From assembly GCA_941918925.1 (NCBI GenBank), contig OW799233.1, forward strand, positions 148,616,223 to 148,680,222: a stretch of DNA of 64,000 nt, written 5' to 3'. The position numbers were made by a program, and so were the translations under genes. This document shows positions 46,846 through 58,371 of this stretch, in pieces. Position 1 is the first letter of the stretch. Every line of letters begins with the position of its first letter. This DNA is from Phyto melanocephala (taxonomy: Eukaryota > Arthropoda > Insecta > Diptera > Rhinophoridae). The notes under the pieces were generated by a model. It searched no databases. It was not told where the DNA came from and worked only from the letters and a program-made list of their open reading frames with translations.

Positions 46846-47804
46846 TTTATATAAAACTGAATTAAACAAAAATGCACCAGTCAATGAGAAAAAAATTGTT
46901 TTTTTTTATTTTTCATTTACATGAATAGTCTATGCTAGTACATGTGTTCTAAAGTCATTAACTAAATATGTAATTAAAAATCCTGGCTCTTTAGGCATCA
47001 TTTACTGAATTTAAAAATTTTTCTTTCTATTCACGTAATTGTTCTACTAAAACAAATAAAGAAAATCCTTTTTAAAAGTTATACGCATTCGTGCTTTCAC
47101 TGATTTAGTGAATTTATTATTTTTATTATGTAAGTATTGGAGGAACCAAAAAGGTTATGTTAAATAGTAACGCTATTCTTTAATTTTTGTATTCAGCCTC
47201 AATAACTGCTTAATAATTCTTTCAATGGAATGTTCTCGCAATAAGCATATTCTAGGTTCTTATTTAAAAATGATACGAAATTACGTTCCAAAATATTTTT
47301 AAAATTAAATAAAATTATCCTTTTGACTGACACTATTACAAAAATCATAATTTAAATTCCTCATAAAAGTACCTGCATATTTCATTTAATCGATTGTTAT
47401 TGGCAAGACTATCTATTATCGCAAAAAAAAAATTTAAATAAAAAATTAATTAAATAACAACAATAATATATAAACCTTGCTTTCTCTTTATTGCTTGCTT
47501 TCCAATTATTTGCAACAACTTCTATTTAATAGAAACGAGAAAAGACAATGAAATTAAAACAAAACACGGAAGTTACAGAGTTGCAATTTAATACAAAACA
47601 AGTATTATAGAAATAAATGTTTAATATTTGTCAAAAAAATGCTAAATGCCCAATGTAATAAAACTCCTTCTTTATTTACTATTATCTAGAAAAAGTATAA
47701 CAAAAGTTGACGACACGTCTTGATAAATGTAATAAAATATCTTATTTTATTTGCATTAATAAATTAAGGCTGGACTAGCTAATATTTAAAAAAAAAAATA
47801 TTTT
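46846..47804. other. AT-rich noncoding DNA
   Basis: No gene or repeat is recognised. There are several A/T homopolymer runs. Confidence 0.4.
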
Positions 47805-48584
47805 TATACCCTTCACCTGTGGTGCACAAGGGTATATATAGCTTTGTCATTCCGTTTGTAATTTCTACAATTTTCATTTCCGACCCCATAAAGTATATAT
47901 TTTCTGAAAGCTTATGAATAGAGGAGTCGATTAAGCCCTGACCGTCTGTCCGTCTGTCCGTTTGTCCGTCTGCCCGTCTGTCCGTGTGTTGGTTGAAATC
48001 AACTTTTAGAAGCAACTATATGTTCCTCAGATCTGTATATGGTATCAATCTCTTGGAAATATCCAGGAATGAATCGCTATTGAAATTCAGCACAATCGAC
48101 CCATAACTTTCTGAGTATGAGCGAAAAACCACGACCACCTCGTTTTTTTCACAATTACAACAACAACATACATACATACATACATACATACATACATGTA
48201 AAAAACATACCAAACAAAAAAAATTAGAAAAAAAAATATTAAAAATAAGAAAAAAAAAAATAAAAAAAAACTAAAAAAAAAAAATTTAAAAAAATTTAAA
48301 AAAAAATTTAAAAAAATTTTTTAAAAATTTTTCTAAAAAAATTTTTTAAAAAAATTTTAAAAAATTATAAAAAAAAATAATAAAATATAAATAATATATT
48401 AAATAAAATAAAATAAAATTTTTTTGACTCAGCTGGGATTCGATGCCACATTTATTCTAACGTGTACGTATGCACGTATTTCATATGAGATGAATGGTGA
48501 TACAAACTACTGTTATTGCATGACTACACGTTGTGAAGGGTATATAAGATTCGGCACGGTCGAATATAGCACTGTTACTCGTTT
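47805..48584 (+). mobile_element. Mini-me-like element, full length (subfamily b)
   Basis: It has the same order of parts as the copy at 44191: 5' hairpin, core, a longer GTCY run (47942-47990), a CATA run extended to about eight units (48165-48197), an A-rich tract, the 3' hairpin and the terminus. Differences from 44191 are mostly repeat length and single bases. The copies show how the element carries two microsatellites of different unit. Confidence 0.9.
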
Positions 48585-48784
48585 TATTTCAAATAAATAA
48601 ATTTAAACTGGCCAAAACACTAAAAATAAAAAAAAATAATTTTTTACTTTTTTTCCTTATAAAGTTAATGTTACTTTTTAATAAAAATCGCTATAATAAT
48701 ACAAAATAAACGCCAAGTTGTCATATTCGATGAAACTATAACCTAAAAACTAAGGAACTTTTTTAATTTTTAAGTTTTATTTTC

Positions 48785-49560
48785 GAAACGTCTATACAAC
48801 ATAAATTTATTCAAAGTATTGGCCATTGTTAGCTATAACCTCTTTCATCCTTTCTGGCAACATATCGATTCGGTGGCAAAAGAACAGCTCATCTTTTGAA
48901 GCCAAAATGAATCAAGTTAATTTCGGATAGCCTATTCTGAAGTGAAGCTTATCACAAAGAGAGCATTCTGTACTGATCGAAAAAAAGGAAGTCGCACTAG
49001 GTAAGTTTTGGACTATATGTTGAATGAGGCAAAACTTTCCAACCACTTTCATCTAAATACTTTCGGAGAGGTATGCAAAATGTGATCGAGCGTTGTCATA
49101 ATCAAATATTACAATTTCACATGGCCACATACTCTGGACGTTTTTCGGTCAGATTCACTGTGATTGATAGAACCCTTCTGGTCCCACTTAATACAGAGCT
49201 ATAAATATTTGGCATTGGTATCGATAAAGCTGGTTGGTCGGGCTTCACACATGATTTCCAATGCTTCGGGTTATCGTAATCGATCCATATTTAATTGAAA
49301 ATAATGAGTCATTGCAAAAAATATTTTCTTTTATAGCGTTTAATTAGCATTTTAGATAAATAAAATCGTCCTTCAAATTCTCTTGGTTCTTATTTATATG
49401 ATACCGAATTTACCTGCTTGTAAATAAATCCTCGTAATGAATTAACTGGCCTGAACAATATTTTTCTTCTATCAGCATCTTTAACCAATTCTAGCAAGTT
49501 TTACTCGATCAAACACATTCACCATAAGTCATGTGTCTTGTTGGCTCAAAATTCATCATC
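48785..49560 (-). pseudogene. Dead mariner transposase
   Basis: On the minus strand, frames run from about 49310 to 48790. 'LCIKWDQKG' fits the post-first-aspartate block. 'RPEYVA' and a damaged 'DNARSHFAYLSE' region cover the second site. 'LDESGWKVLPHST' follows, then a YSP..L..CDF.FFRS block covering the third site. 'FTSE*AIRN*LDSF' follows, and the C-terminus reads LPERMKEVIANNGQYFE in shifted frames. The N-terminal half upstream (49560-49310) is barely recognisable. The order and spacing match a mariner of about 340 residues, but there are many stops. Confidence 0.75.
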
Positions 49561-49619
49561 TTAGAAGCAAAAAAGCCTAATTATTTACACTATAACCTTC
49601 AAATAACTAAGTGGGAATA

Positions 49620-50436
49620 AGTAATATATTATGCTTCAAAAAAACTTACATAAGTTATTAAAGTCAAAAATTGTGTTCAGAAAACTACTTTTTGAGGAAT
49701 CGTTCACCAAACGCCAAAGTTATAGGCAAAAGCAATTCTTAAAAATATATATTTTTTAAATAAATCAAGTTACTTAATCTTCATTAATTATTGGACACGC
49801 CAAAGACATCAAAATTTTATCGTGTTGCTTAGAAAATTATTGGCAAAAAAACTGAAAAATATGTTCATATTTAACTGAGATATAAGCACAAAATTACAAA
49901 TGCTTTAGTGTTTTTCCTAAAATTTACAAACGAAAATCCATCTTTTGCAGCTTCTGGCAACGGAGAGGATATTAAAACACTGTAGAAATCTTTTAATTAC
50001 ATGATGGGCGCCACCACAAAATGGCGTATTTATATAAGGGTCAAATCTAATAATTCAACCGACTTCAACCCCATCAATATTGATATCAAACGGAGGGGCA
50101 AGACATGCATGTTATACAATTAACGATGAAAAAGTTAAATCCAAGATGGCATCCGAAATAAATTAGCGTATATATGTCATATTGTAATGCGAATATTGTA
50201 ATATGGCTTTGCCCCCTTTAATTCCCACAATATCGGTATAAAATGAAAGGGCTTAACTAGAAAAATACAGCTAACTATGTAAAAATTCAAAATCAATGAT
50301 GGTGTAGAAAATAATAAAGCAATATGGCGTATAAAATTAAATCTAAAACATTTGCTAAGCTAATATGTTGTCACTACGCGATTGTGAAGAGTATTATTAG
50401 ATTCAGTACTGCCGAATACAGCATCCCCACTTGTTT
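49620..50436 (+). mobile_element. Mini-me-like element, 3' two-thirds
   Basis: The body has 'cttctggcaacggagagg', 'atgggcgccaccacaaaatg', 'aatccaagatggcatccg' and 'aaagggcttaactagaaaaa' units. It ends with 'gtgaagagtattattagatt', the hairpin around 'cagtactgccgaatacag' and 'cccacttgttttt'. The 5' hairpin and the GTCY run are absent. Confidence 0.6.
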
Positions 50437-51765
50437 TTATTGAAAAAAGATAGATTCTTTATTCTTTGCAAGTAATACCAATAATTCAGCTTCTATGGGA
50501 TTTTAAATATAAATAGTCACATACTTTTGATCGTTTTTCATTTTAATTCAAATTATTGTACAATATTAATACACTTAATTATTTAATTATACTTATCTTT
50601 TGATCCACTTAAGGTATGAATATAGCAATTATTTTTTGTAATTGCATATAAGCGAACGTATGTATTTGTAACTATATGTTTGTATGTATTTCATATTAAA
50701 ATACATTAAATTGTTTATTTTTCGATTTCTTTTTTATTGTTCTGTATTCATTTTCTGGTTAAATGACTGTATTAATAACAAACAATAATAAAATAATTGC
50801 TTGTGCAGTTTGGGGCTATTCGAAATTGTCGGTTTTAATAATTTTACAATTACAAACAATTGTGAAATACATAAATTAAATTGAATTGCGGAACTGATAA
50901 AGATGATCAAATCCCAACTACGTCCCACAAAACGAAAAGATTTCAGTCAGTTTATTTGCATTTTGCACAATTTTTGTTCTTATGCCATTTAAAAAATATA
51001 TAAAAGGCTGTTAAAACAAAAAAATAATGGAAAAAGTACAACGCGTATGCGAGCCAAAAACAACTACCCACAACTACATATTATATACACCCATTTAATA
51101 GTTTTTTTTTAGTTACTCTGTTTTTGTTTTTATTTTTTTTTTTTTTTGAGAATATTATTTCATTTCGTTTATTCATTTGTAATTTAAACTGTGCCTACAC
51201 TCGACATTCCGCACAAAATATGAAGTTGCAGTGCAGTCCAACCAACCTACAGTGGGGTCAAAGAACGATAAAATAGAAACATTGATGCCATCATTTGAAA
51301 GACCAATGTGTGCTTCTTAAAGCCGATCTATAAACGTTAACAGGCCTTATTTTTCAGGTCCTTTTAAATTCTTTTTGTATGCTATATACTAGAGAAATCG
51401 ATTTTAATTTTAAATTTGCTGAAGCTGTTTATGTTTAAATATAATTATTTTGACTATCGAATATCTTATATATGTTATTTTGGAAAAATTAAAAAAAGTA
51501 TAAATTGTATTTATATGTTTTCCTTTCTTTTGTTGTAAATATACCCGTAATTAAGTATTTTTGCAACTGTAAAACAAGCTTCATTTTCTTATTGATCTGG
51601 CATGAACTATCGTGTGAAAGTTCATACCATGCATACTACGCTTTTTCGCATCCTACGCCTGTCTATAAAAAGTTGAATCAATAAAATTGCACATAACCTT
51701 TTTAAGCGTCATAAGCGGCGAGAGATCAAAGTACCTGATTTTAAATGCCAGGGATAACAAATTAT
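50437..51765. other. AT-rich noncoding DNA
   Basis: No gene or classified repeat was found across 1.3 kb. T homopolymers lie near 51100-51150. Confidence 0.4.
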
Positions 51766-52650
51766 ATTATACCCCTCACCTGTGGTGCACAAGGCTGTAT
51801 TGTCATTCCGTTTGTAATCTCTTCAATTTTCATTTTCGATAAAGTATATATTTTCTGAAAGCTTATGAATAGAGGAGTCGATTAAGCCCTGACCGTCTGT
51901 CCGTCTGCCCGTTTGTCCGTGTGTTGGTTGAAATCAACTTTTAGAAGCAACCATATCTACCTCAGATCTGTGTATGGTATCAATATTTTGGAAATATTTG
52001 GGAATAAATAGCTATTGAAATACAGCACAATCGCCCCATAACTTTCTGAGATATGAGCAAATAAACACGACTGCCTCTGTTTTTTTCCATATTTTTACCA
52101 CCAAAATTAAAATTTTTCGGTCATAGAATAATTTATAGGTACCTTTGCTACTATTTGTAGATATAACATGCCTCTAGAAATATTCGTGAAAAATTTTGGA
52201 TAAAGCGGCCTCTAATCGGTAAAGTTATAGGCAAACATTTTTTTAAAAAATATATATTCTATAAATTTACAAACGAAAACCAATTTTTTTCAGCTTCTGG
52301 ATAACCGAAAGAGTCAAAATTGGTATCATCTGAAATGACTTGACTAGCAAAATATTAGGCACTATAAAAAAATTAAAACTCATGATGGCCGCCCCCAATA
52401 AAAAATAGCGGACAATACATTTATATGTGGGTCAAATCTGGTATTTTAAAATGTAACTTCTAGAACCCCCTCAATATTGATATCAAATGAAAGGGCTTGA
52501 CCAGTAAATACAGTAAAATATTAAAAGATGTAAAATCCGAGATGGCGTCTTAAACAAAATGGTGGGTAAAATTTTTTTAATCTCATCAATAGGGGTATCA
52601 AATTAAAGGGCTTAACTAGTAGAATACAGATAACGACGTAAAAATTAATT
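51766..52650 (+). mobile_element. Mini-me-like element, 5' two-thirds
   Basis: It starts 'tatacccctcacctgtggtg', has a shortened core and the GTCY run (51895-51922), then the 'cttctggataaccgaaagag' and 'gatggccgcccccaataaaa' body units and 'aaagggcttgaccagtaaat' repeats. It stops at a TTAATTA stretch where the CACTG-ended MITE begins, so the 3' end is lost or displaced. Confidence 0.7.
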
Positions 52651-52659
52651 AATTAATTA

Positions 52660-53134
52660 CACTGTGCATGAAATTGACACTTTTTTTTCGTGACAAGCTG
52701 GTCACCTAGCGTTTTAACATAATTCGGGTACGCTGAATCCAGTGGTGCCCACGGTTTTTTAAGATTGGCTCTGGTTTTCAATTTTTTATGAATTTTTAAA
52801 AAATAAAATTTCGAAATTTTTATAAAAAAATTAATTTTTTTTTCAAAAAAAAAGTTATGTTTCTAAAACGACTGCGAATATTAGAAAGAAGTTTTACTTT
52901 TCTTAAAGGAAATTTTATTGCGGAATTTCGGTTTTTTAAGTTTTTTCAATAAGCTAAAGCGTTTTTGAGTTACGCGAACATATGTTGTGCAACCTCCTCC
53001 ATTTTCGAAATAACGGTATATCTCGAAAACCAGAGCCAATCTTAAAAAACCGTGGGCACCACTGGATTCAGCGTACCCGAATTATGTTAAAACGCTAGGT
53101 GCCCGGCTTGTCTGTTTTTTCAACTAGCACAGTG
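52660..53134. mobile_element. 475-bp MITE with CACTGTGC ends and 3-bp target duplication
   Basis: The ends are CACTGTGC. Inverted arms of about 117 bp include AGCGTTTTAACATAATTCGG, ACGCTGAATCCAGTGGTGCC and ACGGTTTTTTAAGATTGGCT with very few differences. TTA flanks both sides (52657-52659 and 53135-53137). CACTG ends with a 3-bp duplication fit the CMC (CACTA/Chapaev) superfamily. The interior is AT-rich and noncoding. Confidence 0.85.
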
Positions 53135-53390
53135 TTATCAAATGCAAGGCAACAGTGTTGCCAAATCTTCGTGACCAAAAAAGACTAAATTCCATACAAA
53201 ACAGAGCTAAAATAGGCTAAAAAAGGCTAACAATTTTAAAGGAGATTTCATTAAAACCCATTAGTTTTTAGTTTAAATCACGTACCTATAGTTTCTTATA
53301 TTCAATCAGAAAATAACGACAGCAAGTGGTTAATATAAAAAGTATTCCGTTAATTATTTTAAAACAAAAAATCAGTTAAAATACAAAAGA

Positions 53391-53720
53391 ATGTTGTTAA
53401 AAAACGGGTGTAATATATTTTTCACAAAATATATGTTCAAATTTTACACCTCATTTAGAAATATGGGATTTGTGATTTATTTCAAGTCTCTTGGCATATT
53501 CTTAGATAATAAGCTGGATTTTGGTTTACATATTAATAATATTATTGCAAAAATATCCTTTAAATTAAAATGGTTTTACGCACTTTTTTGCAACTACTAT
53601 TAAAGCTAATAAAGACAAATTGTTAGCCGTATTTTAAAATTAGATTTTAATTTGGAAACTCATCCAGGACTCATGCTTTAATATCTCGGAGTTATCATTC
53701 GTTAATTATGAAAAGATCAT
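53391..53720 (+). pseudogene. Non-LTR reverse transcriptase fragment
   Basis: The frame at 53391-53603 includes KSLGIFLDNKLDFGLHINNI and IAKISFKLKWFYALFCNYY. This resembles the segment just after the palm of non-LTR reverse transcriptases ('K.LG..LD..L.F..HI..I..K......L'). It is followed by stops and a decayed continuation. The catalytic palm itself is not present. Confidence 0.6.
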
Positions 53721-53927
53721 TTGACGACGAATTAATTAATCTATGTAATGTTATAATTCCATGTTCCTAGTGTAAATTTGCACATTCTATAAAACAGTTT
53801 AATAATATAATTCTTTAACACTTGTAAATATTGAAATTTTTCCTTTTTTGTTATTATTGCTGTCAATTATCTTGTATTCAATTTTAGTTAATTTTTTTCT
53901 ACTCTTAATATTTGTGCAATGGGGTAA

Positions 53928-54571
53928 TCTACATATATGTATATATAAAAATGAATCCCTTTTTCCCTTGGTCACGGCATCACGCGTGAATGGCTGGACC
54001 GATTTTACTAATTCTTTTTTTGTTGTATTTGTTATTATTAGGAGAAGGTGCTTATGTCAGTTTCGTGATTATAAAAATGGGCAATGACACGCCCATAAAA
54101 AATTAGTTATCATTTTTAGCTACTTGCGATAGATCGATTTTTCTGAGACTTTGCACACATATTAGGCTGTCATGACTACATAACTTCGTGGTTATAAAAG
54201 TGGGCAGTGCCACGCCCATAAAAAATGAGTTATAATTTTTAGCTACTTGCACTAGATTGATTTTTCTGAAACTTTGCACACATATTGAACTCCGATGACT
54301 ATACAATTTTGTGGTTGTAAAAGTGGGCAGTGCCACGCCCATAAGAAATGAGTGATTATTTTTAGCAACTTGCACTGGACCGATTTTTCTGAAACTTTGC
54401 ACACATATTGAGCTGTCATGACTATATAATTTCGTGAATAGAAAAGTGGGCGGTGCCTTGCCCATAAAAACATGTTATAATTTTTAGCTTCTTGCACTTG
54501 ATATTCAATTAAAATTCAGAATGCATTTTTATTCATTAAGTGGCGTAGCAACGCGCGCCGGGATTGGCTAG
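53928..54571 (+). mobile_element. Non-autonomous Helitron, complete
   Basis: It begins TCTACATATATGTATATATA after an A and ends GGGATTGGCTAG before a T, matching the A-T insertion rule. The 5' region has 'ccttggtcacggcatcacgc' with a TCACGCGTGA palindrome. The 3' end has the same GCGT-loop-ACGC palindrome as the element at 8338. The body has four monomers (landmark 'cccat' at about 54091, 54214, 54337 and 54458; period 121-123) in the same orientation relative to the ends as in the first element. It is noncoding. Confidence 0.9.
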
Positions 54572-54947
54572 TTTAAAATAAAATTAAAAAGTAAAAAGTC
54601 ACAATGCTTTTGCTTTTTGTTTTCTTTTTAGATTAAGTTAATTGGTGTCCTTTTTTTTTAATAAATATTTTAATAATTAAATAAGTAGTAAGAAATGTTG
54701 CCATATAGGTTCGTTGGGCCTAATGGCTTTAAAACTGTTTGAATTGCATAAATAAATAAAATTATTTTTCAAATAAATAATATAATACCTTTAAATAAGT
54801 AGATGCTTTTAAAATCTTCTAAAAAATGTTTAATATTAAAAAAAATACTGAAAATATTTTAAATCAAGTAGAATTTTGAAAAACGTAAAGATTTTTTATA
54901 AGATTTGCTGCTTTGTTTAATCGAAAAGGATAATTGGTCATTATTTT
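54572..54947. other. AT-rich noncoding DNA
   Basis: This is a spacer between the Helitron and the mariner fragment. Nothing is recognised in it. Confidence 0.4.
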
Positions 54948-55517
54948 TTTGAAAATGAACACGGGGTCACCGTTTCCGTCAATGGTGTCAGATATCGAAC
55001 AATGTTGGAAATTTTTTTTAGACCAGCCGTGGAAAACCATCCGCAAGTATGGTTTCATCAAGATGGAGCCACAGCGCACACTGCAAGGGACACAATGGCT
55101 CTTTTACGGGACATCTTTGGTGAACGAATTATTTTGCGTACAAGTGATTTTAGTTGGCCTCCGCGTTCACCGGATTTAACCGCTCCAGACTGTATTTTTA
55201 GGGTTATTTGAAAGGAAAAGTCTACATTAATAAACCTAGAGCCATCTAGTAAAGAAAAATCAATTTACACAACGAAATAAACAACATAAAAGTTGAAGTT
55301 TTGCGAACAGTTATGGAAAATGTGTTGGAAATAGCACGAATTTACGAAGCAGAAAATGGCCACCACTTGTGAGATATTATTTTTCATAAGTAAACTAAAA
55401 ATATTTCTCATTTACATATATACTGTATTAAAACCAAAAAAAAAAAAAACAATAAATTTTTCTTAATTAAAAAGCTATAACGAATTCACACTCCCTCGTT
55501 AATTTTAGGCCACCCAG
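54948..55517 (+). pseudogene. Mariner 3' fragment with right end
   Basis: From 54951 one frame reads ENEHGVTVSVNGVRYRTMLE and continues as PAVENHPQVWFHQDGATAHT, with the second catalytic aspartate, then WPPRSPDLTAPDCIF, with the third. A frameshift after 55200 leads to 'YLKGKVYINKPRA' and later to VMENVLEIARIYEAENGHH near the stop. The right end reads CTGGGTGGCCTAAAATTAAC on the opposite strand and abuts TA at 55518. The first 200 residues or so are missing, so it is a 5' truncation. Both surviving catalytic residues are intact. Confidence 0.85.
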
Positions 55518-55519
55518 TA

Positions 55520-57735
55520 TAATATAAAATGTTAAATCTTAAAAAAGGTAAAATTTTTTGAATCTTTTAAGTTTAAGAAAATTTCTGTAAGCAGAGAATA
55601 ACAATTTTACGAAGATACCATAAAAAGAAGGTATTTGAAATTTTTTAGAGATTGCACAATTTTTTAAAAGTTTAATATATTTTTAGAAATTAAATCAGAT
55701 ATTAATACAGAATTTTGCAAAAAAAAAACACTCACTTCATACATACTTCTTATTTATATGTCTAAAGGTTAAATTAGAGGTTAGAAACTAAAACAATTTT
55801 GTGCAATTATCTTGTTATAAATAAAGTTTTTACTTAAATTAAGTAAAACTGCTAATTTATCGCATCCGAACTTTGTGATTTTCGTTTTTAATATTAACGC
55901 TATTAATATCAGTCGTTTCGTTCATAAACATGGAATTTGTTAACGATTTTAATACAGCACCAAAAGTATCCTTTAACTAACTACAATGTTAAATAAAAAT
56001 TTTGAAGAAAAATAAACAAAAACCGCCACAGTAGTTCTCGAAAAATCTGCGTACATACGAACAGCGACATTTGAAAATAGAAAAATAGAAATAGTTGTTC
56101 AGCTCCACTGTGCTTAAAGAAAAACTATTATGAGTAAAAGAGAGGGCGTAGTTGGGAAAAGCTTCAAATGGAGAACATACACATGTATGTTAAAAATATA
56201 AACGTTACATGCCCAGGCATATAAAACTTCAGCAACAGTCTGAACAGTTTTATAAAGAAGAAGAACACATTTGCACAAACTTTAAACATAAAAAGTTGGA
56301 ATCGTACAGTTTGTTGTTACCCATACTTTGGATTTAACTTCATATGCTTAAGTAAAACTACACACTGCTTTCTCAAGGGATGTGAAAAACAACAGGCAGT
56401 AGACATTTGTGTTTCAACGGCAACATTTCCGAGTTTCGTTCGTTTGTACTTTTTTCCAGTTTTACTTTACTCACAGTTAACATGCATTTCCGTTAAATGA
56501 GTGAGTACAAAGACGGACTATTAGATGGGCAGACAGACATACGAACTTTCTGAACAACAGACAAATATTCTTTACAATACCAGCACTGAATAAATGTAAA
56601 AGATAAAATATAAAAAAAATACACAAAAATTCAGACCTATTACATTATCTTTAAAGCTAGCTAAAAGAAGAGGAGAAAAAAGTAATGAAATCTACATACA
56701 CACCAATTGTATTCATAACAAACGTCATTCAATGAATGCACTTTTTAAACAAATACTTACTAACAAAGCAACAACAGCGTTAACAAACAACTGCCTACAC
56801 ACTTTTATTTACAAATATTTATTTGTTGTTGGCTACGTTAGTTATAAACTTGTATTTTTCATTCAGGCATGTCGATAATGCAGCCGTAGCTGTGACTGCC
56901 ACAACAACAAGCTTTATTGCAGTCATCGCCTTCTCAACAACATTGCCATTTACTGTAGAACTGATAACAACAAACTCGAAAGCGTGTAGATGCTATTTTT
57001 AGGCTTGAGAAAAACTTTTTCTATGCCTTTTCAATGTTTCGCTTTTATTATTTTTATTTCATTTCTATTTAACAGTGAATAATAAAAATATGTTGCACCC
57101 ACACGCACGCATTGTAATTTTGGCATCCCTAAGAGCATGAACGATTTTCATACGGCAAACATTGTATGTACATAACTATTGCATACTACATTACCAATCT
57201 GCACATTTCACAAAACTACTAACCAACTTCCTTTTTCTCTTGAATCTTATCTTCGTCACACTTACGAAATACGTTTAGTCAGTAGAAGCCCATTTTAGTA
57301 CCAGAAATACAAAATTAAAATAAAAAATTATGCATCTTAGCATTCTATTTTAAAAACAATTAGTGCAGTGTTAAAAATGTAATTTAATAATAGACAATTG
57401 ACCAGCTCAAATATATATGTAAATACAAAGTTAATATGTAGTTGTAACCAATTAACTATTTGTAAATATAACGCTTGAATTTTCTAAAATTTGTTTTGGG
57501 CAGTTGTAATAGCCTCATACTGTCTTATTTAATTTCACGTTTATCAAAATTGAACACTAATATGGTTTAAGCATTTCTTTTAACACCTGTGACAATCTTA
57601 CAAATATTATTTCAATAACAAAACGATTAATAAAACTACTTCATTATATTGCATTATATTGCAATGCCCAGCTGAGTTTTTTTTTAATTTTTTAACACAT
57701 TACCTCAAAAAGTATTTTAAATTATCTGTAAAAAT
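55520..57735. other. Noncoding DNA, repeat-poor
   Basis: About 2.2 kb has no recognised transposon, apart from an isolated TTGGCATCCCTA at 57121-57132 that equals the hAT-type end at 3751. Texture near 56030-57130 is less AT-extreme and CAA-rich, and may be single-copy intron or intergenic DNA. I could not support an exon. Confidence 0.4.
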
Positions 57736-57846
57736 TATTTAAATTTGTTAATCAGGCTTGAGTTCATATTAATATTCTTTATTTTTACAAAGAATTTGTT
57801 TTAATTGTGATAAATGAAAGAATAAATCTTGAAAAATTATATTTTT

Positions 57847-57917
57847 ACCGACACTAGCCGAGTGGAATGCATTTTCGAAAACAGCTACGATTTCATCATC
57901 AGCACTCTCTGATCGGT
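57847..57917 (-). ncRNA. Type I hammerhead ribozyme, second copy
   Basis: Minus strand: the outer stem I arm is ACCGA, then loop UCAGA, the inner arm GAGUG and the core CUGAUGA. Stem II is GAAAUC with loop GUAGCU and GUUUUC, with one U-U mismatch. The core GAA follows, then stem III AAU-GC-AUU, the cleavage-site C, the inner arm CACUC, an 8-nt loop and the outer arm UCGGU. The outer helix uses different bases from the copy at 17683 but still pairs. The mismatch in stem II may reduce activity. Confidence 0.8.
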
Positions 57918-58328
57918 GGTTACATGTTGGTTGTAAATATCATCTATTTAACTCACGGGACTTATGTTAATTGAATTCGGTAACTAATTTTTAGTTTTTC
58001 CTATTTCATATATTTTTACCACAATGAGTTAGATTGAAATTTTAACCAAACAGCAACCCTTTTTTACTTTTTGTTTGTTATTATCTTTCATTTATCACTA
58101 TTTTTGTCCTGCTCTAGCCACCAGTTAGGTAGCGATAAGAACAGATAATTGTTTTTAACAATCAATGTTTATAATCATTTGTTTTATTTTCTGTGAGGTC
58201 AGTATACAACGAAATGTTGACTGACTAACAGTGGATGAATGATTTTTTTGCACCGTGCCCTGTGTTTATATAAATTGAATTTTTATTTGTCGAACTTTTC
58301 TGTTTAAACTATTATTTAAATAGTTTAG

Positions 58329-58371
58329 CTGATGATGAAATCGTAGCTGTTTTCGAAAATGCATTCCACTC
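58329..58371 (+). ncRNA. Truncated hammerhead, stem I missing
   Basis: The core CUGAUGA, stem II, GAA, stem III, the cleavage-site C and the CACUC arm are present. The sequence just 5' of the core (GUUUAG) cannot pair with CACUC. Homology to the minus copy starts within a base or two of the core, so stem I is gone and the motif should not cleave. Confidence 0.7.

Noticed and set aside
54103..54465. A 120-codon minus-strand open frame with an internally repeated protein
   Set aside because: It is the translation of the Helitron's 121-bp monomers; the peptide repeats only because the DNA does.
57121..57132. A solo hAT right end (TTGGCATCCCTA)
   Set aside because: Only 12 bp match the end at 3751, with no partner end, array or duplication nearby, so it could be chance or a bare relic.
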